The notes under the pieces: generated by a model
Databases searched by the model: none
The model's input: only the letters and a program-made list of their open reading frames with translations
What the model was told of the DNA's origin: nothing
In this document: positions 43,836 to 52,336 of the stretch, piece after piece
How the letters are laid out: each line of letters starts with the position of its first letter
How positions within the stretch are numbered: position 1 is the stretch's first letter
NCBI RefSeq assembly: GCF_031450805.1
Contig: NZ_JARTVY010000003.1
Span: 186,001 to 250,000, forward strand
Source of the DNA: Caballeronia sp031450805
GTDB taxonomy: Bacteria; Pseudomonadota; Gammaproteobacteria; Burkholderiales; Burkholderiaceae
DNA length: 64,000 bases
Reading direction: 5' to 3'
Made by a program: the position numbers and the translations under genes

Positions 43836-44728
43836 TCGCGTTCATCGAAGAGCATCGCGACGTCTACGGTATCGAGCCGATCTGCCGCCTGCTGCCGATC
43901 GCGCCGTCGACGTATTACCGGCACGCCGGGCGGCGCAGTGATCCGGAGCAATGGCCAGCACGAGCGCGCCGCGATGTTGAACTGAAGGCCCTGATCCGGG
44001 CGGTCTGGGACGAGAACTTCGGCGTGTATGGTGTGCGCAAGGTCTGGCGCCAGCTGCTGCGCGATGGCGTGAAGGTCGCGCGCTGCACGGTTGCGCGCCT
44101 AATGAAGGTGATGGGCCTCGAAGGTGTGCGGCGTGGGCGCCGGATCAAGACGACGCAGCGCGACGATGCGGTGCCGTGCCCGCTGGACCGGGTCAAACGT
44201 CAGTTCCGGGCCGAGCGGCCTAACGCGCTGTGGGTCGCGGATTTTACGTATTGCTGGACATGGTCGGGCTTTGTCTATGTGGCCTTCGTGACCGATGTGT
44301 TTGCGCGCCGTATCGTCGGTTGGCGCGTGTCGACATCGATGAAGACCGACTTCGTGCTGGACGCGCTGAACCAGGCGTTACACGATCGCCAGCCACCGCC
44401 CGGGCTCATTCATCATAGCGATCACGGGTCGCAATATCTCAGCATTCGGTACACCGAACGTTTGGTGGACGTTGGCGTTGAGCCATCAGTCGGAACCGTC
44501 GGCGACTCGTACGACAACGCTCTGGCCGAAACGATCAACGGCTTGTATAAGGCCGAAGTTGTGCATCGGCGTTCATGGCCTACGCTCCAAGACGTCGAGC
44601 TCGCCACGCTCGAATGGGTTCACTGGTACAACCACCATCGGTTGCTCGGCCCGCTCGGGTACGTATCGCCTGCGGAAGCAGAGGAAGTCTACAATCGGAA
44701 TCTGGTGCGCTCCGCTCGCGCGGCGTAG
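43832..44728 (+). CDS. IS3 transposase OrfB (DDE integrase domain)
   Basis: This encodes 298 residues starting MIAFIEEHRDVYGIEPICR. The catalytic triad is complete: Asp in WVADFTYCWT, Asp in HHSDHGSQYLS and Glu in NALAETINGLYKAE. The final WVHWYNHHRLL block is typical. It is intact. Confidence 0.95.
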   Translation: MIAFIEEHRDVYGIEPICRLLPIAPSTYYRHAGRRSDPEQWPARARRDVELKALIRAVWDENFGVYGVRKVWRQLLRDGVKVARCTVARLMKVMGLEGVRRGRRIKTTQRDDAVPCPLDRVKRQFRAERPNALWVADFTYCWTWSGFVYVAFVTDVFARRIVGWRVSTSMKTDFVLDALNQALHDRQPPPGLIHHSDHGSQYLSIRYTERLVDVGVEPSVGTVGDSYDNALAETINGLYKAEVVHRRSWPTLQDVELATLEWVHWYNHHRLLGPLGYVSPAEAEEVYNRNLVRSARAA

Positions 44729-44768
44729 CGCCAAACTCGGCGGTCTCCGACAAAGTCGGGGCGGTTCA

Positions 44769-45080
44769 AGATGCCTGAAGCTGCGGCCTGTAACCGAGCG
44801 CAACGTGATAGCTCCCACCGTGACAGCCGAGGCAAAGACGATCACCACGTCGGGCGGCGTAGCCGTATCCTGCCCGAATTCATCGCGATGTCAACCTGCT
44901 TACGTCGATGCTGTCGAGCACTTGCCGCGCTCGCTTGCGTCGGCTACCGGCGCCTTGCCTTTCTTGGCGGCGGGGCTCGTCCGCCTCACTGAGGCGGGCC
45001 GACCGTGCGGGACGATTGCCCCGCGAACGAGCTGCTTTCCGACAAAAACCTGGGGCGTCAGGACCGCTTCAATCGGTCGG
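44769..45080. other. Region without gene, remnant DNA
   Basis: This is about 310 bases after the IS3 element. The first part should be the original upstream region of the diguanylate cyclase, now separated by the insertion. Minus-strand frames near 44950-45080 may be the tail of the oxidoreductase remnant. Confidence 0.3.
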
Positions 45081-45360
45081 TCAGTGCACACATTTCGATG
45101 AAGCGGATGAAGAGATCGCGGCACCCGCACCAAGCAGCCCCTCGTCTCCACAGTACACGGCCATCGCGGCGCTATCGCGATCGAACAAGGACGTGATGAT
45201 GATGTCGCTGCGTTCGCAGAGTACGTGCAGCGTATATGCGATCGGAAGCCCACTCGCTTCGGCCTTTTCGGGGAAGCGGTTCCAGGCAGTGACCTCCACG
45301 CCCATCTCGTGAAGGCGCGGTGCAATGGCAGCGCCCATCTTGCCAAGTCTGCTATGCGAA
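45081..45360 (-). pseudogene. NAD(P)-dependent oxidoreductase N-terminal fragment
   Basis: From about 45350 the sequence reads as the Rossmann part of a 3-hydroxyisobutyrate/6-phosphogluconate dehydrogenase-type protein: KMGAAIAPRLHEMGVEVTAW, then ERSDIIITSLFDRDSA. The glycine-rich first turn is broken by a frameshift near 45335, and nothing downstream continues the family. It is a decayed fragment. Confidence 0.5.
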
Positions 45361-45413
45361 TACGCATGTTCATCTTTGTCGGTGTAAACCGAGGAGTGAG
45401 GGCGAGCGTTCGA

Positions 45414-45820
45414 TCAGAGGGCAGGCGCATGCGCGTCCGACGCACGCAATGCGCCCAGATTGCCGAGTTCCCCGAAGATGCCCCAATTGGTCTCAGGGAT
45501 TTCGTGGATGACGAGATAGACCGGCATGCGCGCGGCATTGCCGGCATGGCGCCCAAGGATCTGCGTCGCACCTCGGATAAGCTTCAGTTTTGACTCGTCA
45601 TTGAGGCCGCCCTGGACAACGTAAATCTGTGCGCTAATAATTTTCACCGTAGCCGGTTTCTCAGCCATGAACACGGCGTCGCTGGCGTACGTATTGAAGT
45701 AGATCCAGACCGTGCTTTTCACGAAGGCCGACTGAGGCAGGCTCTCACACTCCAGCGCAAAGATTGTCAGTTCGGCGGCCACCCGTTGCCTTCCGGCGCG
45801 TGGATGACGATCTTGGGCAT
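45414..45820 (-). pseudogene. Tautomerase-superfamily protein, frameshifted near the start
   Basis: The start MPKIVIHAPEG at 45820 is typical of 4-oxalocrotonate-tautomerase-like proteins with catalytic Pro2. The frame stops after 17 codons; the rest continues in another frame as RQRVAAELTIFALECESLPQ, then FVKSTVWIYFNTY and PVYLVIHEIPETNWGIFG. A small deletion near 45790 explains the break. Without repair it is inactive. Confidence 0.6.
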
Positions 45821-45918
45821 TTTCTGAATCTCCAATGAGAGGTAGCAGGTGGCGCCGCATAACTGCCGCGGCACCCGGCCACCGAATAAGACTGCAGTAC
45901 TGAGCGGACGATGCGGAC

Positions 45919-46674
45919 TTAGATGGCCTGACCGCCCGAGACCTCGATGCGCTGACCGGTGATCCAGCGATTGTCCGGTCCCAGCAGGCTGGCGATCATC
46001 GGACCGATGTCATCCGGCACGCCCACCCGTCCCAGCGCGGTCATGCCGGCAAACTGCTGGTTGAGTTCGGGGATATCGCGCACGGCGCCGCCCAGGAAGT
46101 CGGTTTCGATCGCGCCAGGGGCCACGGTGTTGACGGTGATACCGCGGCTGCCGAGTTCCCTAGCCATGCACACGCTGAGAATCTCGACTGCACCCTTGGC
46201 CGTTGCATAGGCAGAGAACCCGGCGGCGGTCACGCGTGTCAGTCCCGAGGAAAGGTTGATGATGCGGCCGCCATTAGCGAGCACGGGCAGCAGCGCCTGG
46301 GTGAGGAAGAAGACGCCTTTGACGTGGACGTCGATCAGCGCATCGAACTGCGCCACGGTCGTCTCGGCGAAGGGGGCCATCTCGCCGTGGCCGGCGTTGT
46401 TGACAAGGTGGTCGAATGTATCACGCTCCCAAACGTCTTTCAGCACAGCGCCGACGTTCTGGGAGAAGCGCGCGAACGTCGATACGTCGCTAGCGTCCAA
46501 CTGCAGGGCGACGGCCTTGCGGCCCGTTGCTTCAATCTGGCTGACGACCTCGCGGGCTTCGGCTGCGCCGCTGCGGTAGGTCACGATCACATCGCCGCCG
46601 TGGCTGGCGATGCTCAACGCGGTATTGCGGCCGAGGCCACGGCTAGCGCCAGTGACAAGCGAAATGGTGGACAT
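45919..46674 (-). CDS. SDR-family oxidoreductase
   Basis: This encodes 251 residues from the ATG at 46674, with AGGAG six bases upstream. It is a classical short-chain dehydrogenase: the cofactor motif TGASRGLGRN, the NNAG motif (VNNAGHGEM), catalytic Ser (INLSSGLTR), the YATAK active site (YxxxK) and the C-terminal GQRIEVSGGQAI. It probably prefers NADP(H), given Ser-Arg in the glycine-rich loop. The substrate is unknown. It is divergent from an AraC-type regulator, which probably controls it. Confidence 0.93.
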   Translation of the reverse strand: MSTISLVTGASRGLGRNTALSIASHGGDVIVTYRSGAAEAREVVSQIEATGRKAVALQLDASDVSTFARFSQNVGAVLKDVWERDTFDHLVNNAGHGEMAPFAETTVAQFDALIDVHVKGVFFLTQALLPVLANGGRIINLSSGLTRVTAAGFSAYATAKGAVEILSVCMARELGSRGITVNTVAPGAIETDFLGGAVRDIPELNQQFAGMTALGRVGVPDDIGPMIASLLGPDNRWITGQRIEVSGGQAI

Positions 46675-46722
46675 ATAGGGCTCCTGTGAGTGGTGTCGAT
46701 GTGACAGCAACAGTATCCGGCC

Positions 46723-46925
46723 GTGCCTTACGCGTTGGTTGCTGGTTCCTCGGGAGGTTTTGCCTATTCCTCCGCCTCCACATCCCGTGGCGGCTCGAAG
46801 ATGGTGGTCGCGAACGTCGAAATGACGAGTCCGCTTGCCTGGCAGTGGCTGGGACCGCACGCTGCGCGTCTTCGCCTTCGTCGACGCGGGCAACGGGTGG
46901 GGCAGAATCGCCGGGGTCATCCAGG
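46723..46925 (+). pseudogene. Omp85/BamA C-terminal fragment
   Basis: Within the SDR-AraC intergenic region, one frame reads GGSKMVVANVEMTSPL and, after a shift near 46835, another reads PGSGWDRTLRVFAFVDAGNG. These match the order of strands near the C-terminus of BamA-type outer-membrane assembly proteins (NxEL...P, lR.F.FvDaGNvw). The fragment is about 65 codons. It is a relic and not functional. Confidence 0.4.
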
Positions 46926-47253
46926 CGGAAATAAGCGGCGCGGAGCTGGCGCGTGCCGTTTCCGCGTTGAAGACGGTGCGGCGAATAGGGACAAGCCCGG
47001 CGAAGCCAGCATCACGTCAACACCGGCATCTCCCAATCTTCGAATCCATCGGTCGACATAAGCAGAACACGGGTTTTGAGTGCGCATCGTGGTGCGTTTC
47101 GAGTGGGATGAGGACAGGTGGAATGCCGGGGTCCGGTGTGCGATCAGTGTCGTTCCCGACGATCCGTGGCAGTTGCCGGAACCTGGGATCTTTTTGCCTG
47201 ATCCCCTTGGTAACCGGTTGCGCCCCTTCCCGACCACAATTATCCTTCCATCC

Positions 47254-48147
47254 ATGGCTGATACTCTGCTAACCGCCGTCCGCCGCTATGCGGACTTCCA
47301 CGCTGACGCGCAAGGCATCGCGAGCACGCCGATCACGGGGCTCACGACAATTCGCTTCGACACGCCCAGCGAACTGCAATACGCCATCTCGCGCCCGTTG
47401 GTCGCACTCGTCGTGCAAGGCAGCAAGCGCGTGATGATGGGCAACCGCACGTTTGATTTCGGCGCGGGCGACTCCCTGCTCATCACCGCCGATGTGCCCA
47501 CGGTCAGTCAGATCACACGGGCCAACGCGAGAGTGCCGTATTACTCCCTGGTTCTTGATTTGGACCCTGTCGTGATCCAAGCACTTGCGCTTGAGATGGA
47601 TATTGCGCGGGCGGAGATTGGCGCCCCGGTACGAGTCGAACCCACCGAAGCCGAGGTTGCCGACGCCGCACTACGCTTGATGTGCCTTCTCGACCGTCCT
47701 GCGGCGGTTCCGGTCCTCAAAGGGCAAGTGATTCGGGAAATGCACTTCTGGCTTCTTGCCGGCCGCCATGGCCCCGCGATCCGCAATCTGGGCATAGTCG
47801 AAGGCAACGCCCAGCGTGTCGCCCGTGCCGTGGCCATCATTCGGTCTGACTACGCGCAGCAGTTGCGGGTGGAGCGCCTGGCCGAGGCCGCGGGCATGAG
47901 TCCATCCACGTTTCACCAGCACTTCCGTGCCGTCACCACGCTGTCGCCCCTTCAGTTCCAGAAGCAATTGCGTCTGATCGAAGCGCGACGGATGATGTTG
48001 TCAGAGGGTGCCTCGGCCAGCATTGCTGCCGATGCCGTGGGGTACGAGAGCGTGCCGCAATTCACGCGCGAGTACGGTCGTATGTTCGGGGCCTCGCCGG
48101 TGCGCGACATCAAGCTCTCCAGGACAAAGGTTTACGCTTCAGCGTGA
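47254..48147 (+). CDS. AraC-family transcriptional regulator
   Basis: This encodes 297 residues from the ATG at 47254 (MADTLLTAVRRY); the frame is open further upstream over non-conserved DNA. The N-terminal cupin-like sensor has VALVVQGSKRVMMGNRTFDF then GDSLLITADVP, typical of the AraC N-terminal regulator type. The C-terminal double HTH includes RVERLAEAAGMSPSTFHQHF and a second helix pair at ASIAADAVGYESVPQF. It is divergent from the SDR gene; regulation of that gene is the usual arrangement for this pair. Confidence 0.9.
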   Translation: MADTLLTAVRRYADFHADAQGIASTPITGLTTIRFDTPSELQYAISRPLVALVVQGSKRVMMGNRTFDFGAGDSLLITADVPTVSQITRANARVPYYSLVLDLDPVVIQALALEMDIARAEIGAPVRVEPTEAEVADAALRLMCLLDRPAAVPVLKGQVIREMHFWLLAGRHGPAIRNLGIVEGNAQRVARAVAIIRSDYAQQLRVERLAEAAGMSPSTFHQHFRAVTTLSPLQFQKQLRLIEARRMMLSEGASASIAADAVGYESVPQFTREYGRMFGASPVRDIKLSRTKVYASA

Positions 48148-48571
48148 ACCTGGGGCAAAGGCGGTCCAACGGAACGAACGCACACACTCAGTGGGGTTCC
48201 AGCCAACATCGGCGACAGATCGCCAAGACAAATGACTGCCTTGCGCTGTCGCAGCGAGTTGTCTGGAAGCCGTGCATTGCCTGACTGTAAAGGCGCATTT
48301 TTAGCGACACGGTTCCAGGTGCAAACGCAAGTGCAAACCTCTACAGCTTGATCGCTTGATCGAAACATACAAAGCCGGCGGCATCGATCCCTATCGTTAC
48401 CTCCACTGGTTATTCTGGTTATTCCAGCTCCTTCCTCTGCGAAGGCCGTCGACGACTACGACGCGCTCCTTTCCTGGAAGATGCCCGCAGCTCTCCGCTG
48501 ACCCACTTCGCTATCAAGCATCACGCGCTCCTACCACCTTACTCTGAGCGGCGTCGTTCGTGCTTACCTTC
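48148..48571. other. Region without gene
   Basis: This is about 420 bases after the AraC gene. No motif-bearing frame was seen. It ends at an istB fragment. Confidence 0.35.
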
Positions 48572-48703
48572 AAACGGCTTATTGGTCGTTATGATGGTCG
48601 AATGTGCCTCATAGCGGCGGCTGACGAGTTCGAACAGCAAGTCGGCATGCCGGTTCGAGAGTTCGAGTACGAGAGGTAGCCGACCTCATCAATCACCAAG
48701 ATG
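48572..48703 (-). mobile_element. istB fragment (IS21 remnant)
   Basis: About 130 bases are nearly identical to the internal istB sequence at 19126-19251, including the segment GGCTGACGAGTTCGAACAGC, with a small duplication (GAGTTC) in the middle. Directly after it, near 48715-48735, there is CTGAATCCTGACCCAC, which resembles the terminal repeat of the first IS21 element in reverse. It is a scar of earlier IS21 activity. Confidence 0.75.
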
Positions 48704-48838
48704 TTAATTTTGCACTGAATCCTGACCCACGATTTGCGTCGAAATCAATACGCATAACAGCCGAGCAACGAGGCCGCGTCTTGCGCGCGTCGACGCTCTT
48801 AGACTGATCTGCCGTGTTTGGGGGGACGCATTGCTGGC

Positions 48839-49662
48839 TCATCGAAATGCGTACGCTAAACCCACACCGTACGTCACTTGATTACGATTGCCACGTTGCG
48901 TAACAATTGGACTGTCAGCGGCGGAGCCCGTCAGACGCTGATAATAAATCATGGCCCCACCATACCAGCTTTTATCAAGCTGGTAGACAGCCGCGGCCCA
49001 GCTTGTGACCTGCTGCAGGCCGCCGTTGGGGTGGAAGGCGCGTAACCCGCTGCGTGCTGAGTCGGCCGGTGTCACACCGTAATATGTTTCGTTGAAGCCC
49101 TGACTTACCCATGTCGCGCCCACGCCGGCACCGACGAACACGCGCACGCCTACGGGCACCCACGCGCTTGCATTGAGCGCAACGCGGGCGCCTGTGTAGA
49201 CCGCGCCCGCGTTGGTGACGACGGTCAACGTGCCGCGCAGCCGGTAGGGAAAGTTGCCAACGTGGTCGTATTCATAACCAACATAGCCGCCACCCTCGAC
49301 CGTCGTATGCACTTCATGGATTTGCGCGATGACGGGGTCATCGACGTTGCGCCGGCCGAGTCTCAGTGCGATAGCCGGACCCCACTGGAAACCAGCTACC
49401 CCAGCGACGTTGAGCTGCGCGTAAGGACCGTACCACTCGAGCAAGTGCCCCCTGGTGTCACATACCGAAGCCCCGGCACCACGCCAATCATGCGGTCCTT
49501 GCCGCCTGCGTATTCTGTCGTCGAGCCAACGCCAACGCCGAACATGTTGGGGAGCGCGCCGGGAAGGTCGACGGCCGTCGCATAGGCCGCGCGGCTCATG
49601 CTGCCCATTGCAACCAATGCGAGAACGACGCTCGCTCGGCGTGGGGAGAAGGCAAAGTGCAT
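48839..49662 (-). pseudogene. MipA/OmpV-family outer-membrane protein, frameshifted at a G-run
   Basis: From the ATG at 49662 a signal peptide (ending SRAAYA) leads into the MipA/OmpV start (NMFGVGVGSTTEYAGGKDR, VVPGLRYVTPGG). At a run of five G residues near 49448 the frame shifts, and the barrel continues in another frame (LLEWYGPYAQLNVAGVAGF to the C-terminal YGVGLAYAFR with terminal aromatic-Arg). One extra or missing G explains the break, so slippage, phase variation or a sequencing error are all possible. It is the last gene of the long minus-strand cluster. Confidence 0.8.
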
Positions 49663-49666
49663 GTAT

Positions 49667-50271
49667 CTAAGCGTTTTGTCGATCACAGCCGTTTCCTGAC
49701 TGGCTGTCAACAGGCGCTACCACCTTTGACGCGGAGCCGGTTCCCCATGCCCGAGGGCCGGGAGAGTTCGGTGCATCGAGCTGGTAACCGACGTCGAGCA
49801 TCACACTCGTCGCATCCGGTCCGCGCTGGACGTGGATGCGATTAGTTGCAGTTGCGTCACCCACCGATTCGACGCGTAATAAGACGCGCGCACGCTGTAG
49901 ACAACGCCCCAACCGTGGACATCAGGATAGCTGCCATCCTGGTCAGCGGTGGTCGTATCGAAGTAGCGGTAGGGACCGACGCCCGCTTGCAGAATGAATT
50001 GTGGAGAGCCGACCGGCGGTCGGGCCCAAACCTGAAGGAGCTGTCCGTCGCGATGGCGATCAGGGATATGGCCTTCGTTGAGCCAGGATAAGCTGGCTGC
50101 AAAATACTGGCCCAGGCCTTCCTGATAGTTAAAGGCCCAGGTGTACGTGTTCGTGCTCCCGGCTCTTGAGCCCCCGCCGAAGAGCGAGAACTCTCGGGCG
50201 AAGGTCGCCGTCGAGGCGGACGCGAGCACTATCGCGGTCGCCCCCAGCGCCGCACTAGTTCTTGGCATGCC
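49667..50271 (-). pseudogene. Outer-membrane beta-barrel protein, frameshifted near the end
   Basis: From the ATG at 50271 a signal peptide (ending STATFA) is followed by alternating strands (EFSLFGGGSRAGSTNTYTW, YFAASLSWLNEGHIPDRHRD, FILQAGVGPYRYFDTTT, GWGVVYSVRASYYASNRW). Near 49835 the frame breaks; the last two strands (NRIHVQRGPDATSVMLDVGY) lie in another frame. It would have about 195 residues when repaired. The family is not named; it is similar in style to small lipid-A-modifying barrels, but no catalytic motif was identified. Confidence 0.65.
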
Positions 50272-50331
50272 GCATCGATTGTTCACGATGCTGTTTATCC
50301 GTAAGAACGGCAATGGTCGACGACCTATGAG

Positions 50332-50931
50332 CTAATTCACTTCACTGCCGTCACGAGCCAAGGATGCGGCCGCAGCGACGACGATCACTGCACGGACTGA
50401 ATCGCCCACCTTGAGGTTGTCAAGAGACACGTCCGGGACCACGTCAAACACTGCCGTCTCACGCGGACCGCGTAGTGTTATCTGCCGGTTCCTGCGGTCG
50501 ATCTTCTGTACGGTCGCGACGACCTCCACCCGGCGAGCGGTCGCCACCGTGCCGTCGGACGCGGGTTGCGTGACACTCGTTTCAATTCGCTCTCGCACGC
50601 CTTTTGTATCAATCTTGTCCGCGCTAATCAGGATTGCGTTCTTGTAAGCGATGTTGATGACGTCACCGACCTGGAGCTTGCTCACGTCCGCGACTTCGGG
50701 ATTGACCTCAACCTCTACGACGTTGCCACGCGGACCACGCAGAAAGACGCTGTTTGTCGCCGTGTCAATTGATGTCACCTGGGCCTGGACGCGAGCAAGT
50801 ACGGCGGCGCCGATGGCCGCATCGTCGGTCTGATTGCTTTGTGAAAATCCGGGCTGTGCGACGGCCATTGAGCCAAGCGCAAGAGCGGCTGCGGCGGCGC
50901 CTAATGTACGCCACGAACACGAGAGCGACAT
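50332..50931 (-). CDS. Exported protein with two OB-like repeats
   Basis: This encodes 199 residues from the ATG at 50931 with GGAGA upstream. A signal peptide (about 1-25, ending SMAVA) precedes two homologous halves: VQAQVTSIDTATNSVFLRGP then DVSKLQVGDVINIAY, and VVATVQKIDRRNRQITLRGP then SLDNLKVGDSVRAVI. Each looks like a small five-stranded barrel. It is periplasmic. The function is unknown; it lies between the glycine-zipper gene and a beta-barrel gene in the same cluster. Confidence 0.8.
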   Translation of the reverse strand: MSLSCSWRTLGAAAAALALGSMAVAQPGFSQSNQTDDAAIGAAVLARVQAQVTSIDTATNSVFLRGPRGNVVEVEVNPEVADVSKLQVGDVINIAYKNAILISADKIDTKGVRERIETSVTQPASDGTVATARRVEVVATVQKIDRRNRQITLRGPRETAVFDVVPDVSLDNLKVGDSVRAVIVVAAAASLARDGSEVN

Positions 50932-50975
50932 GAGTATCTCCGTTACGAAATTGTCTGCGGTTGTGCTTCACACGG

Positions 50976-51428
50976 TCATTGCACCGAATAGCCTTTACCT
51001 TGCATGCACGCGCTGTACGCGCGCCAGTAGAGATTCAGCGTGGATTGCTGGCTCGCCTGTGCATACTGTGCCTGTGCAGCATGCAGCTGACGGCTGCGGA
51101 CACCGCCGACGAGTGCACCGGCAGTGGCGCCAACTGCGGCGCCATGCCCGGGATCGTGGTGGTTAACGTCGCCAATGATTGCGCCCGCCGCGGCCCCCCT
51201 CGCAGCGCCTCTGACGCGTGCGCCGGTGGGACCCACCACGGGTGGTGGTGCGCCTGCGACAACCGCCGGATCAACGCCTGTATTGTTCTTGGCCCACACG
51301 TAGCAGGCGCCGTCGTCCTGCGCCTGCCGTTGCGCGCTCTGTCCGTGCGCTGGGTAGACGACTGGTTTCTGCGCGAAAGCAACGGGGCTAGCGAGAAGAG
51401 CACCGACGAGAATGGTGGCTTTCAGCAT
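50976..51428 (-). CDS. Glycine-zipper exported protein
   Basis: This encodes 150 residues. The signal peptide is MLKATILVGALLASPVAFA. The centre is a glycine zipper (GAARGAAAGAIIGDVNHHD, then GAAVGATAGALVGG), typical of outer-membrane or envelope-spanning small proteins (YMGG-like). Cys residues at DDGACYVWAKN and AYSACMQGKGYSVQ could pair. It probably acts in the envelope; the precise role is unknown. Confidence 0.82.
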   Translation of the reverse strand: MLKATILVGALLASPVAFAQKPVVYPAHGQSAQRQAQDDGACYVWAKNNTGVDPAVVAGAPPPVVGPTGARVRGAARGAAAGAIIGDVNHHDPGHGAAVGATAGALVGGVRSRQLHAAQAQYAQASQQSTLNLYWRAYSACMQGKGYSVQ

Positions 51429-51443
51429 CGTGTATCTCCATGC

Positions 51444-52286
51444 CTAGAGGGCGGCCTTGCGCTGCCACTCACGCTGGTCCGCTGCTAAACGGAAGCCAAG
51501 GTGCGACATCCCGTTCATCGGGTCGGTGCCTCGGCGCGCGCTCGTGCGATAGCTCTGGCAGTAAGTTTCGCTGCACAGGAACGAGCCGCCGCGCGTTACG
51601 CGCTCGGGCGCATAGGGCATGGCGCCAAACTCGGGGTCCAGCGGCTGGAAACCGGTGTTCTCGCCGATGTGCCACTTGCCAACCGCCTGCGTGGCGTAGC
51701 CCTGCTTAGACATGAGTTGGGCGAGCGACGTCAGTCCTTCCATGCCGCCTGGTTGCCCAGACATGGGCGGCGACTGAATGCCGTGATGCGCCTGGTTCTG
51801 TCCGGTAAGAATTCTCGCGCGTGTCGGCGAGCAGCTAGGCTGCGAGTAAGCAGAGGACAGCACAAGACTTTGATTCGCGAAGCGGTCAATGTCTGGTGTG
51901 TCGTTGCCTACTGCAATGCCGCCGCCGTTGAACCCGGAGTCACTGTATCCCACGTCATCCAGAAGAAAGATGACGACGTTCGGTCGCTTGCCGGTGGGTT
52001 GCTGCAAGGCGCTGAGCTTCTGCTGTGCCTCCCGGAGCTGGTCGGGGTGGCTGACGACGGGTTCCATGTTGTCCGCCACTTTCGTCGATGGAGTCGTCAT
52101 GTACTGATTTGGTTGGTTGTAACCGGGCTTTACCTCCACCTTGGTCGGCTCGATTATCGTTTGCTGTGTCGGCGGAGGCTCGCCGCGGTGTACCGCAACG
52201 TCGGGTTGTTGAGCAGTGACAGACTGGGTAATGACTGCGGCGAGCGCAACTGCTATCAGCAGAAGGGCACGAGATGGTTTCATCAC
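51444..52286 (-). CDS. Chimera: sulfatase N-terminus fused to formylglycine-generating-enzyme C-terminus
   Basis: This encodes 280 residues. A signal peptide (1-25) and linker are followed by a sulfatase N-terminal domain: metal ligands in VVIFLLDDVGYSDSGFNGGG (Asp110, Asp111), the formylglycine site CSPTR (Cys152) and AVGKWHIGEN at about 201-210. The frame then continues directly into the end of a formylglycine-generating (SUMF1-like) enzyme: YAPERVTRGGSFLCSETYC (Cys238, Cys243), then GTDPMNGMSHLGFRLA. A normal sulfatase has about 500 residues and an FGE about 300, so roughly 0.5 kb of coding DNA or more is missing between the two. An in-frame deletion joining two neighbouring genes is the simplest explanation. 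Activity is unlikely. Confidence 0.85.
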   Translation of the reverse strand: MMKPSRALLLIAVALAAVITQSVTAQQPDVAVHRGEPPPTQQTIIEPTKVEVKPGYNQPNQYMTTPSTKVADNMEPVVSHPDQLREAQQKLSALQQPTGKRPNVVIFLLDDVGYSDSGFNGGGIAVGNDTPDIDRFANQSLVLSSAYSQPSCSPTRARILTGQNQAHHGIQSPPMSGQPGGMEGLTSLAQLMSKQGYATQAVGKWHIGENTGFQPLDPEFGAMPYAPERVTRGGSFLCSETYCQSYRTSARRGTDPMNGMSHLGFRLAADQREWQRKAAL

Positions 52287-52336
52287 TGTGTCTCCGGGAA
52301 GACAGACTGCTTAGTGTCTACGTCGAGGACTGTCGC

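Larger units (their letters stand above)
43429..44768 (+). mobile_element. Complete IS3-family element with 3-bp target duplication
   Basis: The element is 1340 bp. The terminal inverted repeats begin TGAACCGCCCCG on both ends (43429 inward; 44768 inward on the other strand) and stay similar through GGAGAC for about 25 bp. The direct repeat AGA flanks it at 43426-43428 and 44769-44771. It contains intact orfA and orfB, so it is probably active. It differs from the IS3 element at 9190. Confidence 0.95.
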
